A stretch of DNA of 64,000 nucleotides from Owenia fusiformis (taxonomy: Eukaryota; Annelida; Polychaeta; Sabellida; Oweniidae), in contig CAIIXF020000007.1 of NCBI GenBank assembly GCA_903813345.2, forward strand, positions 35,558,538-35,622,537, read 5' to 3'. The translations under genes and the position numbers were made by a program. The number at the start of each line of letters is the position of its first letter. Position 1 is the first letter of the stretch. Below the pieces are notes generated by a model that saw only the letters and a program-made list of their open reading frames with translations, was not told where the DNA came from and did not search any database. Positions 15,101-25,700 of the stretch are shown piece by piece.

Positions 15101-18100
15101 TTTGAATTTCCCGCTGGAACTTGAACACATGCCAGGAGCCAATCAATGAGTGGCACACGACGATCAGCCAATCAGAACGCAGTGTGGGTATTGAAAGACA
15201 AGATAGCGCCCATCCTGCTCGAAGACAAATTATTGAATTATCTCCTCAAGTTTTTTACACTTTTGTGACGAATAAAGTGTAGGTAAGCATGCAATTTTGT
15301 TTCGTTTACGATCAAACATATAACACGCTTGTTTAGGCAAACTTTCGAAGTCGATATGGCACACCAGGAGAGCCTATTGGAAGATATATCTTCACGCTCT
15401 GGAAATTTTCGCCATTTTCTGTTCCATTTTCTAGTTGAGTTCTCGTTTCGATAGTTTGCCGTAGGTTTGATCCGTTTTAAGTCATTGCGGAGATAAGTGG
15501 GGATGGTTCATATGCCCCAACTAATTAATAACATTGTTAACCACTACAGTGATTAATTTACAGGTCAAGAAAGTGTAAGTATATTGCTTTGGAATAAACC
15601 AAAGGATATAAGGTTAGACTCCCATTTCCCATAAACTTTTTCTAATTGTGGTTACAGTTATTAATTACGTAGCAATGTCTATAAGATAAAGATTATTATT
15701 ATAATATAGCAGGTCTACTGATATCTGGTGATAATCCAAGCAGTAGAACTCACCCTGCTGAACATCTAGAATGAAAAAAATAAAACATCACATGATTGCT
15801 TTCTAGAGAGAGCAGTTTTAAATATAACATTGTCTTTTTATGACTTAAAAAGAGTGATGTTTATCAGATATATAGAAATTGATGTCCTTAAATGGTTGTA
15901 AGAAAAGGAGATCTCCTTATATCTTACCACAGGTCTGGGAAATGTAGCATAAGTTACCCTGTATTCAGCAACTATTGTAATATTCTCTGACCATGAGCAA
16001 CCGATTCACATTCAACCAATTGGCCAATAAGAAAGCACCACAGAGCCAAACTAATACATTAACATATTTAAATATGTTGAAATCATTAGTTTAACAATGT
16101 CAGCCTGATTAGCTGTATGAGTCGTAGTATATGAGAAGTTTATCAATCAATTTAAGAGAATCAACCATGGTTGATCATTTCCAAAGGGTAACTTCCAGTA
16201 GACAGGTGACCTGAAGTGTAAGGTAGCCTGTTTGTGGTTACAAGACCAGTCACATGGAAAATGTCAACAAACTTGAATTAATTATTTCCCCAAATATTTA
16301 TAGTCATTTATAAATAAACTTCCATAGTCAAAACATGGATTCTCAGGATATAGAAGGAATTTTGGTACCCAATTAAGAATTCAAAAATAAGATTTTACCA
16401 ACCTGAAAAAATCTGATTCAGAAATTCATGAAAAACTTTTCTTATAGGGTTTGGACATAGTACACAAATTGCAATATAAAAATGTTACTTCCAGTTATGA
16501 AAAGTTCATCAGACAACACATACCTAGTCAAATATAAGTTGTTTTCAACTATAAAGGTTTATTCTAGTTAACACATTGAATGATGACATGCAAGTCAAGT
16601 AGATATAGAAGCCTTCTTACTTTAAGCTCCTACATAATCCACATAAAAAACTGAAATAAAAATGCTATTGAAAAAAATGAAAGAGTAAAGTTCAGATATT
16701 TATAGGATATCCTATGATTTTGAGGAATATCATTTTTATCTACGAGGTGATATTGATATCTGCACGAGAGAGCGAAGCGAACGAGTGCATATATCAATAT
16801 CACCGAGTAGATTAAAATGATATTCTGAAAAAAATCATAGGATGTTCTTATTATCCTACACTTACAAGGAGTGTACTGAATGTATAATATCATTGTAAAA
16901 GGAATTTCATGCTAAATAGAGTCAATTTGGCGGGAAATCAACAATCGGAGTATATCGTCACAATATCCTCCGCATATTGGGGTTTCCGGAGTATATCGTC
17001 ACGATATCCTCCGCCCGGAGTATATCGTTACGATATCCTCCGGATATTCATTTTGCCAATAAATATCAAATTTATTTTTTCATGTTATTATACATTTAGT
17101 ACACTAAGTGTAGGATAACATTTTGTATAAAGTATGAGAACATGCAAACTGTTAAAGCCTTAACCTCAGATATGTCAGCCAAAGAGTAGAGTACACGTAC
17201 ATGTGTAGTCTAGGTGTTCTAGGTTATTTTGGCTTGTAACATCATGACCTTTTTCTCTTTATCCCAGGTATTCTGCTGGCATCGTGTTTTGGATCATTGA
17301 TCAAAGCATAATCACTCTATACAAATGTGACACATTGATGAGGATATATGAGCAAGCGGTATATGGCAAATAATTCTAAATAGCATTTGAGAATACCTGG
17401 CACTAATTCTGTTATATGCGTTTGTTATAGTATGAACAAATACAGTAAAACATGTATATCTGAACACCTCTGTAATCTGGATACCTCTCAATGTGAATGA
17501 CTGTAAGGTCCCATTTTAAATCTGCTATAGATTGCCATGTTAAAGCCTTAAAATGTGAACACCTGCTTAAATGAACACTATTGGCCAGTTCCAGTTGCAT
17601 TCACATTTAACAAGTTTTACTGTATGTTATATTCTAAACAATTAGTAGCCTTTAGCAGTAATGTAGCATATGTGGGCAAATGTTGGCAGGCAGGTGAAAG
17701 TAGAACTGAATTTACTGTTAGTTATTTATACTAGCATGTGATGGTACATAGACAAACATGTATACTATGGGTCCCTGATCTAATTTAAATCCTCCGATAA
17801 CGAACCCATGGAATATGGAATTATGATTTGGTGAATAGCAAGTTTTCGTATGAATCAATATGAGTCAGTCTAATCTGTCGATAGATATTATGTCTGGGGG
17901 ACGATAACCTGTGTTGTATGATTAGGGAGGTTTAGCTATATACGTTTTTGTACATTAATAAGTAATAGTATGACCCCCAGGGATTAGTGTCACCCTACTG
18001 ATCAAGTTTTCTACGAACTAATAATGCATATGCGAGTAGGCAGTTACCAGTTTCACCACCAGGTGGCTCGTTCAGGTCAGTTATGCAATAGTTATGCAAA

Positions 18101-21100
18101 TTAAAATATGTCCAGTAAAGGAAAATGTTATCTGTCCAATACAAGAAAAGTAGAGGCTGACGGTAATTCCGGTTATACGGTTTCGGTACGGAATTGAGCA
18201 TTTACCGGTATTGAAATTATTAACCGGTTAACCGACGATAATCCCCGGGGAAATAAAAGACACGTCGTTTTTTAATTATTTCGTTTAATTTCCACTTTCA
18301 CGATGCGTACATTTACATAGACATTTAGATGTCCATGTTCGGCAGTTCAGGTGTGATGTCCATGTTTGGCAGTTCGGATGTAGTAGCTTCATGCTCAGAT
18401 TCAGATTTGTTTGTAGTTATGTTTGGCAGTTCCGGTGTAGTTGTAGTGTCAACGTCAGATCCAGAAACTATTTAGAATTATGTTTGTAATAGTCATTTAC
18501 GAACAACAAGGCATTGTTGACCCCTCAGCAGGTTGAAGTCGTGCCCGTTTGGAAGTGATGGTGTTGCCAGCTGCACTGAACTGATGTTCACTTGACACGG
18601 ATGACGCAGGAATAGCATGATATGTTTCAGCCAAACTCGCCACATCAGGATATTTTGTTAAAATCTATTTTACCTACCCCCATGTATACTGCACGTCGCT
18701 TTCTATTGATACAGTTGAGAAATGGTTTGAAATGTGTAATACATTTAATTTAAAACTAAAAATACATCTTGATTCGTAAGATAGTTACATACTATTTCGT
18801 GAAGTTCATCAGCATGGGTTCAAATCGGTCTTGCACCATGTATGCATATAGACTTGAGAAGCTATGGAGAGAGTTAGGAACAAAGTGGGGGTGGCAGCGC
18901 AACGGCATTTTATATTACATATTTTTACCGGTATTTCGGTAACGGTACGGTTATTAGCATGACGGTTACCGGTACTGGTTTTCAGTACCGTTGCGACCTC
19001 TAAAGAAAAGGTATTTCACTTTTTGTGATTTTGTAACATGAGGTCTATGGGGAATCAACCTGAACTAGCTAGAAGTCACATTTTCAATAAAAATTAAATT
19101 TTCAAAGTTGAAACCACGAATTTTGCATATTTATTGACGTAAATCAAGATTATTTCTACTCGCGTCTATTTAGCATTCACTTTAATTCAATCAGGTAAAT
19201 TACAAGGGGGACAACTAGTCGACATTGGACTATTTTACATGTTCAAGTAAAAGTTATCTTAACATGTAGCTAACCTCCCTTTCTAGGGTGCATTGCTCTG
19301 TATTGAACTATCTTGGGTTGAACTGTCATAGATAGAAACTTGCCTAAGGTTGAAGAGCCTTAAGATATGATGTGCCTCAGGTTTAAGCAATTGTGTCAAT
19401 TGAACTATCTTGGGGTAGGTTAAGTACTACAGTCTCCATCCCTCCCCCCTCTACTCACAGAAGGTAGGGCATCTTGAAAAGGTCACAATGGCCTGAAGCA
19501 AGACTAGGTTATATATTAACATTACTGAATTGTATGGGTTGTCTTTGGGAAAATATCTTAAGTTTATAAATCATCAGTAAATTGCCTGAAAAACAAGAGC
19601 TGAAAAATCTAACAAACTTTCAACTGATCACATCTACTAAAGTAGATCAAATAATTAACCAATATTATTTCCATGTTCAGTAAAGCTCCGATGATTTTGA
19701 GTTTGTAAATGTGTTTTTGGATGATTCAGAAGGATGTGTGAATAACTGATATTTCCAGCAGCATGTGAAAAGGATGTGTAAAAGCCAGACAGCTTACAGA
19801 TAGTAATGATGGCCTAGGATGATACACTGAACTACAGCTGTACATGTACAGGGAAATCTCCATCATATGTACAAAATAATTGCAAGAACATACATTGCAA
19901 TAAATATATGAAAACAACCACAATGGATCACGCATTCTTTTTTCATACATCCATACCATACACAGTGAATCTATTATGATTTCTAACAAGTCTTGAGTTT
20001 AGTTTTTATCTTCAAATGCATAAAACATTTATCAATTCTGACCAGGTAATTAACCTTTAGGTTTTATGTAATTCTCACTGGACCATTATTCATCCAGGTG
20101 TGAGGTAAAATGTCAGTGATATCACATGTTACATTAGACTTCAGGTAGAAATCAGACAGACTGCTGCGTAATTACAAGTGAAAAAACACACAAGATAATG
20201 TATCGGGTAAAATGGTTAAATCTTGCTGAATGCTAGCTGTGGGTGAGACATGAGTATTTACCATAACCAAGGACTTGGCAGTTATGTGATAGACCATGAT
20301 TCATAATACAAGCTTATGCTTTTAAAATCTCTTATATCTCTCTGGTTTGAACCCCCCCCCCACATACCCTATTATTCAACTATCTATTGGCCTAACCTTA
20401 TATTGAGAGAATTGACTGTCCCTGCATTGACAGTTAGAGCATAATTGGGGGGGGGGGGTATTCATACTCACATATAAAGAAATTGAGCCATCAATTAATA
20501 TAAACAAAAAGATAACCAAGAGATCCTTTCTATTTTGGTGTTTTAAAAGGTTCTAAATATAATATCAAGGAGAACTGAGAACTGCCATTTTGAATTTAGG
20601 TTTCTAAAATGGCTGTCATAACAGTCCTTAAATTAACATTGCCAATATAAGAGACAAGATGTTAAATGAACCATATAACAATTAAATCTGCATTAATGCT
20701 TCAAATTTTCAGGAACCTCTTGGCCTTTGATAATCATTTACATCATTAGCTACGTATTCTATCTCTAGATGCATATGTCTTCCTTTTAGTATGATTCTTG
20801 GCATTTTCTCCTAATAACCTGTAATGATAATGTAGGCTACATTTGCGTTGCTATTATGAATGAAAGTAGGTCAACATGACCGTGTTTATTTCCTTCTATC
20901 TCTTTACATATTTCAGACCAAAATAGAAGTTAAAGATAGCTCTAAACATCAGCAGTATTTAATATGTACACATATAGAAGATGCAGTATAATAAAAAAAG
21001 ATTTGGGTATAGCTTCCATTTAAGATTACACAAACATTTTATGTAGCATTACCTAATACATTGTACAGTTCACACAAAAATGATAGGTAGAACTAAGTAA

Positions 21101-22168
21101 ACATGTTTTAAGGCAAAAGCCGCTAGTAATCACTGATTCATTCATCTCTGGGGTCATAGGTCTATGAGGTGACATAAACCTGGCACATATTGATTTTCAA
21201 TAAATAATATTATTGGCTGCAGAGAAACGCACCATCTGGATATAGCATCAAATCAAGAACTGTGTGATTTTTAACTGGCTAGAAATATTGGTCTTCAAAT
21301 ATCAGCGTGATTTCATAAATAATGCAACATTGGTTCATAATCTGATAAAACAATTGCCACCAAGCCTTACAAAATCAATATACTGTTTGTCTTCTACGTT
21401 ACATCATATCATGCCAATGATTATATTTTGGAGGTACCGTTAGCTAACAGATGTATTAGAACAGAACATAATCCTCGATTTCATAGCTGATATTAGCAAA
21501 TTCAATTTGATGGAATTCAATTGTAAAATCAGAAGTATTCTTCAAGCTTATAGAATCAGTAAATATTGTGTCATTGAACATTAGATTTCAAATGTAAAAC
21601 ATGCAATTTAAAATGTGCCATACTTTTAACCAAGTTAACATGTGTATAACTGCATGACTGAAATAAAATTATCAGTTTCAAGTTCAATTTAGAACTCTTG
21701 CAAGTGAATTGTGATAACAGATATAGGTCAAAAGGGAACACTTTAGAATGAAAATTCACACGTCCACATGTAGTATGTGATACTATAGATAGCACATTTT
21801 ATAAATATGAAATGTTCAAACTACACTTATATTCTCTCAAATTTACCTCAAATACAATTATAGTCACATTTTCCACAGCCTATGTTGTCCTGTTAAGGCC
21901 ATGGGAGATTCATAATAAAACCATTGATAATTTATGATAATGTCTAATGCTATAATGACATCATAGAAAACATTTCCTCCAGAAACAAAAGCAGGTTTGT
22001 AAATAAAATACATACCCCTAATGATATAGAATCGTCTGTTTGAAGTTTCGCTATGAATTTACTGCCAGTTTTTTCCTCATTCTCATTCAGTGGCCTAACT
22101 CTGCAGACTACTTTGATACCGCATTCTGCGGGAGGATCAGCAGCCGGCAACACTTGCGACGAATCCAT
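141..22168 (-). CDS. KIF5: Kinesin-1 heavy chain, N-terminal motor domain (partial, 7 exons)
   Basis: Plus-end-directed microtubule motor. Coding exons in transcript order: 22016-22168, 12892-12979, 3776-3849, 3114-3218, 2628-2676, 2344-2399, 141-228. All have GT-AG borders and compatible phases, giving 204 codons plus one base. The start (MDSSQVL) is followed by [14 protein letters not shown], the kinesin beta-1 strand. Later come [13 protein letters not shown], the P-loop GQTSSGKT (about residues 94-101), THTMEG spanning an exon junction, [37 protein letters not shown] and [22 protein letters not shown]. This order and wording are those of conventional kinesin, KIF5A/B/C, rather than other kinesin classes. 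The remaining motor domain (switch I onward), stalk and cargo tail lie beyond position 1. Intron 1 is about 9 kb, intron 2 about 9 kb and the last visible intron about 2.1 kb. The gene diverges from GLB1. Exon identities are secure; the symbol is by family. Confidence 0.95.
303..386 (+). repeat. Short ~25 bp tandem repeat
   Basis: Four imperfect copies of ATATGAAATACAATCACATTG. It lies just before the last visible kinesin exon in transcript direction. Confidence 0.7.
1805..2015 (+). repeat. Minisatellite, ~20 bp GGAATGTGTGAAATGGGAAT units
   Basis: About ten copies of GGAATGTGTGAAATGGGAAT alternating with variants that carry CTTTAG or AATATG. The minus-strand open frames over it give a repetitive HTFQDSHF-type peptide, explained by the repeat. 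Kinesin intron. Confidence 0.85.
3491..3674. mobile_element. Miniature inverted-repeat element
   Basis: A 184 bp element with inverted ends of about 21 bases built on GCCTCAGTCACATTTG / CAAATGTGACTGAGGC. It lies in the kinesin intron between the P-loop exon and the next exon. Confidence 0.7.
4037..4088 (+). repeat. Three ~17 bp tandem copies
   Basis: CATGGAGTTGACTTTA repeated three times, the middle copy lacking one base. Kinesin intron 2. Confidence 0.6.
6000..6177. mobile_element. Tc1/mariner-like miniature element remnant
   Basis: Right end GACAGGCTTTACTG and internal CCAAACACCTC, ATATGAACACCTC and GTGAACACCTG motifs match the CAGTAAAAC family. The left end has decayed. It lies in kinesin intron 2. 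Further right-end remnants occur at about 8105-8170, 37385-37496, 46000-46080 and 61370-61440. Confidence 0.55.
9150..9286. repeat. Long hairpin (arms ~60 bp, loop with GCTGCGCTTTC)
   Basis: The arm CACACGTTTCAGCGTATGTG...GGTATCACCAC pairs with GTGGTGATAC...CACATGCTGAAATGTGT. A wider, weaker inverted pair (GTGATTTGATTGGTTGCTTTC at 8878 and GAAAGCTACCAATCAAATCAC at 9098) lies just to its left. Kinesin intron 2. Confidence 0.72.
12513..12650. repeat. Long hairpin (arms ~60 bp, loop with CCCTTCGGGC)
   Basis: The arm ACAAATATTTCACTCTA...GGTGATATTCCAC pairs with GTGGAATATCAC...TAGAGTGAAATATTTGT around a short loop. A separate imperfect pair, GTGGGATATCTGGCGATAT / ATATCTAGCGATATCCCAC, lies just upstream at 12264-12338. 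Kinesin intron 2. Confidence 0.75.
14010..14164. mobile_element. Second copy of the AGGCCCGTAGCC miniature element, truncated
   Basis: Starts AGGCCCGTAGCCAGGGGGG and runs through the same AAATCATGCAGTTTTTCATC core as the copy at 47297, in the opposite orientation. It fades out near CTCCCCCTTGGCAAATCTTGG without the terminal repeat. It lies in kinesin intron 1. Confidence 0.75.
14360..14750 (+). repeat. Compound minisatellite, ~34 bp units in ~118 bp sets
   Basis: Units of CTATGGTCTAATGTCTGTTA with CCCTTATAACATAA recur at least eight times. A larger set including CACACAACTCTG...CAGAGAGTTACC occurs twice. Kinesin intron 1. Confidence 0.75.
15130..15285 (+). promoter_or_regulatory. Possible promoter and first exon inside kinesin intron 1 (plus strand)
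   Basis: Two CCAAT boxes (AGCCAATCAA near 15137 and AGCCAATCAGAACGC near 15166) are followed by a GC-richer stretch, then TAAAGTGTAG|GTAAGC, a good 5' splice site at about 15283. The arrangement looks like a promoter with a non-coding first exon. No coding continuation was found. CCAAT pairs also occur in transposons here, so this is tentative. Confidence 0.25.
16705..16847. repeat. Long hairpin (arms ~60 bp, loop with GAGCGAAGCGAACGAG)
   Basis: The arm from GGATATCCTATGATTTTGAGG onward, ending GGTGATATTGATAT, pairs with the arm from ATATCAATATCACC to AAAATCATAGGATG. It directly abuts the TTATCC element at 16851. One of three look-alike hairpins in kinesin introns. Confidence 0.75.
16851..17120. 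mobile_element. Miniature element (TTATCCTACACTTA ends) with three internal palindromes
   Basis: The left end TTATCCTACACTTA...AGTGTACTGAATGTATAATA pairs with the right end TATTATACATTTAGTACACT...TAAGTGTAGGATAA. Inside, a palindromic box CGGAGTATATCGT...ACGATATCCTCCG occurs three times (16945-17042), once with an A for the central G. It lies in kinesin intron 1. Confidence 0.72.
17443..17622. mobile_element. Tc1/mariner-like miniature element (CAGTAAAAC family)
   Basis: A 180 bp element with ends CAGTAAAACATG / CAAGTTTTACTG, flanked by TA. The interior has paired CTGAACACCTC and GTGAACACCTG motifs. It lies in kinesin intron 1. It is the cleanest small member of a family dispersed through the window. 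Confidence 0.8.
18151..19002 (-). mobile_element. hAT-superfamily element, defective, 8 bp target duplication
   Basis: Flanked by exact 8 bp copies of AAGAAAAG (18143-18150 and 19003-19010). Terminal inverted repeats start TAGAGG and end CCTCTA; both sub-terminal zones are rich in ACGGTA and ACCGGT motifs. The interior retains a transposase C-terminal fragment on the minus strand. It lies in kinesin intron 1. Confidence 0.9.
18497..18660 (-). pseudogene. hAT transposase C-terminal dimerisation fragment
   Basis: Translated on the minus strand this reads [19 protein letters not shown], then [20 protein letters not shown], ending at a TAA at 18497-18499. That is the signature of the hAT dimerisation domain ([26 protein letters not shown]). 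No catalytic region or start remains, so it is a relic. Confidence 0.9.
19011..22015. other. Kinesin intron 1, 5' part: nothing recognisable
   Basis: Three kilobases with poly-C and poly-G tracts (about 20350 and 20447), but no element ends, repeats or coding exons that I can support. Confidence 0.55.
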
Positions 22169-22711
22169 TGTTCAATTCTTTCACAATCTACAGATATATA
22201 ATCCTCTTTCCACGAAAGTGAATTTCTATTTTTTATTATGCCATCTTGTATTGATTACATTACAGACTAATGAAGTGTTATTATTTGACAGCTTTTCTAT
22301 GAAGATAGGTGTATCCAAATATGCCCTTTTTAAAGTGCTTGTATCTCAGTACGTACTGTTCCGATTTTCTTCAAAATAAGGTTTAATATATCCACATATA
22401 CTCCTCTCTTGATTCTAGATAAGCATAAGGCGATAAAACTTAAACTTACTGAGATAATTTGCTAAAATTTATGTCTGGTTTTTAGCTATTTTTTCTTGCC
22501 ATTTTTTGGCGAAATGCATGCTGGGTAACGATGAGTAATGTGTCATTATTTTATATGAATTTATAATAAATACAAATTTAGGATAATCAGAAACTATACA
22601 AATACAATAATGAAGTAGAATACAATAATATGGTGTTATAAAATCAAACTTTGATGAGTTTTACCAGGCAATTTTATTAGTCACGTGATACTCACATGAT
22701 TCCACTTCAAA
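22169..22711. promoter_or_regulatory. Divergent promoter region between kinesin heavy chain and GLB1
   Basis: The two start codons point away from each other across 543 bases, so this interval must hold both 5' UTRs and both promoters unless upstream non-coding exons exist. It is AT-rich, with no CpG island visible to the eye. A GCATGCTGGGTAA stretch near 22518 resembles part of a ZNF143-type motif (weak). The E-box pair at 22680-22700 is listed separately. No TATA box stands out. Confidence 0.6.
22680..22700 (+). promoter_or_regulatory. CLEAR/M-box-like pair (TCACGTGA and TCACATGA)
   Basis: GTCACGTGAT at 22680-22689 differs at the last base from the CLEAR consensus GTCACGTGAC, which TFEB/TFE3/MITF bind in lysosomal gene promoters. 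A second related octamer, TCACATGA, follows three bases later. The pair ends 11 bases before the GLB1 start codon. GLB1 is an established CLEAR-network target in mammals. The function here is inferred from sequence and position only. Confidence 0.55.
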
Positions 22712-25700
22712 ATGGTGGACGGACTTTCAAAGATGATTTTAATTTACTTTTGTGTTGTTTGTCTTTATGCAACACAGGTAAGTCATAATTGTACTCAAAA
22801 TAAATCAAACTAACAGTCAAAACACAGGTGTTCTAGATCTAACTTCTCGATTGTTATGCTACAGGCAATTTCATTGTTTTATTTTTAGTAAAAAATAAGA
22901 AATCAAATGATCATTCATTCATTGTACAATAATATATGGAAAAATATATTCCTATTGCCCTACATAAATCACATTTCTATATCTTGGATTGCTTCCTAGT
23001 CCTAGCCTTGCCCAAGTCGGTATTTTTTTTACTTATCTGATCTTGAATTATTACCGCCTTGTCCATGTCCAATCCAATACATCTCCGCTGATATTATGCT
23101 GAGATATTCAACAGTTTCGAGATTTCCATAATACCTACGCTATCAGGGGTATCGCGAAACCTTATTGATTGACAGATCACTTGGACACGACGTGTGACTT
23201 CAGGCTGATTGACCAATCAAAACGTTATCAGGTTGACCTGCTTAAAGAAAGCGAACTTCCCGTCTACGACTTGAAATTCAATGATCTGTTTGAGTGTTTC
23301 TTTAGAGTTACAATATATTATGTAATTAAATGTACATTGGAATGAAAGAGTCATTAATATAAATTAAATCATGCGATTCAATGTTGATTTAAAACTGATT
23401 TTGCGATGAAAATGCACGAAGACCTAGTCCATGTAGCGGGTCATGGAGTCGTCGATCAGTGATTGAATATCAGCCTACATGTTCGATCATTTGAATTCAA
23501 ATGAGTTTCAACGTTTATTGTTGAAATCTTCTCACCTCCGGTTATCCGATTGATGCTCCGGCATCCACTAAACTCTGATTGATATTTATCTGATAAAATA
23601 TTTGTATTTTCATGATGGCAAGATTTTTTCGTGAAAAGTCCCGGTGAAAAGTGTACTTGTTTTTGACCGTGCATAATAATGAGCTAGCGCTGCAGGGCCG
23701 TCGTTGATTGGTCAAATTTTACAGGCACAAACATTGGGTCGGTAAAGCATGTGGCTTTCTCTTGGGTACAAGGCGGTCATAATAGAAATCAAGATAAGCA
23801 AGGCTACCTAGTCCTAGTAAGTCCAGATATAGTGGAAATTGTGTCCATAATGACAAATAAGAACTTAAAAATTTGAAGTGGATATTCACATGTTAATGCC
23901 GACTCTTCAAATGTTGAGTTAATTTCAGTGGAGACGATAACCCCATTTAACGTGAAGTACGGCAGTTGCCATGTTGCACGACAACTGACGTGAAATTATG
24001 AAACATAAGTGCGCATGTCAATAGATAATAGCGGCAATTGCCGTCATGTCCGTCAAGTGACGTGCAATATTTTGCACGGCAATTGACGTGCAAACTATAA
24101 TCTTTTAAAAGTTTCACATATTATCGGCAGGACGACAGGCAGTTATAAACTGGGAAACAGTGGGTAAATCATGATCTGCATCGTATGTAATAATTATAAC
24201 CATAAACATTTGCTATTGTCCGGGTTGCATTTTGAACTAACAACTATCATGATGTGTTTTCGTCAATGTTTACAAGAAATATTTATTCAACAGCAAACCG
24301 GAAGTAAACACACGAGGGAAAGAAAACTAATAAATTCTGATCTAATGGGGATAGGATTTAAATTGTTTATAATTCATTTAAGGTAATCATTGGATCATCG
24401 CAAAGAAGGTTTAAAAATCAAATCCAGCCAGGAAAAAAACGAAAAAATCAGCAACATATCGAGGTCAGGAAAACACTTCCGGTCAAAAAGAAGAGGGGAA
24501 GTAGACCCCATTTTAGTGATTTCCAGTGGTCTTTTCTCGGAATTGAGGCTCACGTTGTATTAAGAGATTAAAATACCATTGGATCAGTACCAATTTTGTC
24601 GTAAAACCCGTCAGAAAGACGATATCTAGACAATTGAAGGAGCATTAGTAATTCCAATATGGCGTTTTTCTAGGATTCGTGAGAGGTAACTTTGATTAGT
24701 TTTAGCGCAAAATTGCCACATAGGATCGCGAATTCCTGCATACAAGTGCTAGATTAGATTAAATACTTGAAGAAAATGCAATAAAAAGCATTCCATCGAT
24801 CGATTTAGACTTTCCAAGAATGCAAGTTCGGTGGTGACTTCATTGGTTCGTAACATTGACAGAAAATTCACAAGATTGAACGGTATTTTCTCCACAATTT
24901 TGGAATGAAATACTTCCCTGGGATTTAATATATCATTAATGTTTACCTAAGTATACGTACTATAAAAGAAATATTACTTAGATTGTATATATTGTGAACG
25001 CTGGGTCTTCTAATTAACCTGGTGTTTCAAATTATGAATTATTATTGACATTCTGCTTATTGGCGTGATTCACGTCAATTGACGTGCAAAATGGCAATCT
25101 CCGTATTACACGTTAAATGGGGTTATCGTCTCCACTGAATTTTGGAGCCCGATTACGCCACAATGAGGGTTGGCTCCCAGAATGCAACATGACACATGCC
25201 AGCCTTCAAAATGCCGTTCTGCCATTTTGAAACCTGTCATGAGTAAATAAGGTTAACTGATGTTGCATTCTGGGAGTCAAGGTTAACTGATGTTGCATTC
25301 TGGGAGTCAATCATCATTGGATCACAAACATGGCGATTGATGAAAACATTCGTTCGATTTGGTAGGGATTTATCCACTATTTGCAGGTATAAACCTTTGG
25401 AATCATTTATTGTGCTACTAAAAGTGAACGGGAATTATTTTTCTACCACTTAGGCGAGTTTAAGACATGAAACTTAGAATTTAGTTCATTGTGACAATTT
25501 TTGATGGTTGAGGTTTATTTTTGTTCCGCACTTTATGTGGTCTCTTATATTTTGATGCTTCTCTGCCATATTTTCAAAAAGATTAACATGGCTGAAATTT
25601 TTTAATTACAAGGGGATAGCATCATTTCCATTCAAGCGAGGTTGGGCCATGCAGCCGAAGGTGAGCCATACAACCAAATTTTGCCTATTTAATCTGACGG

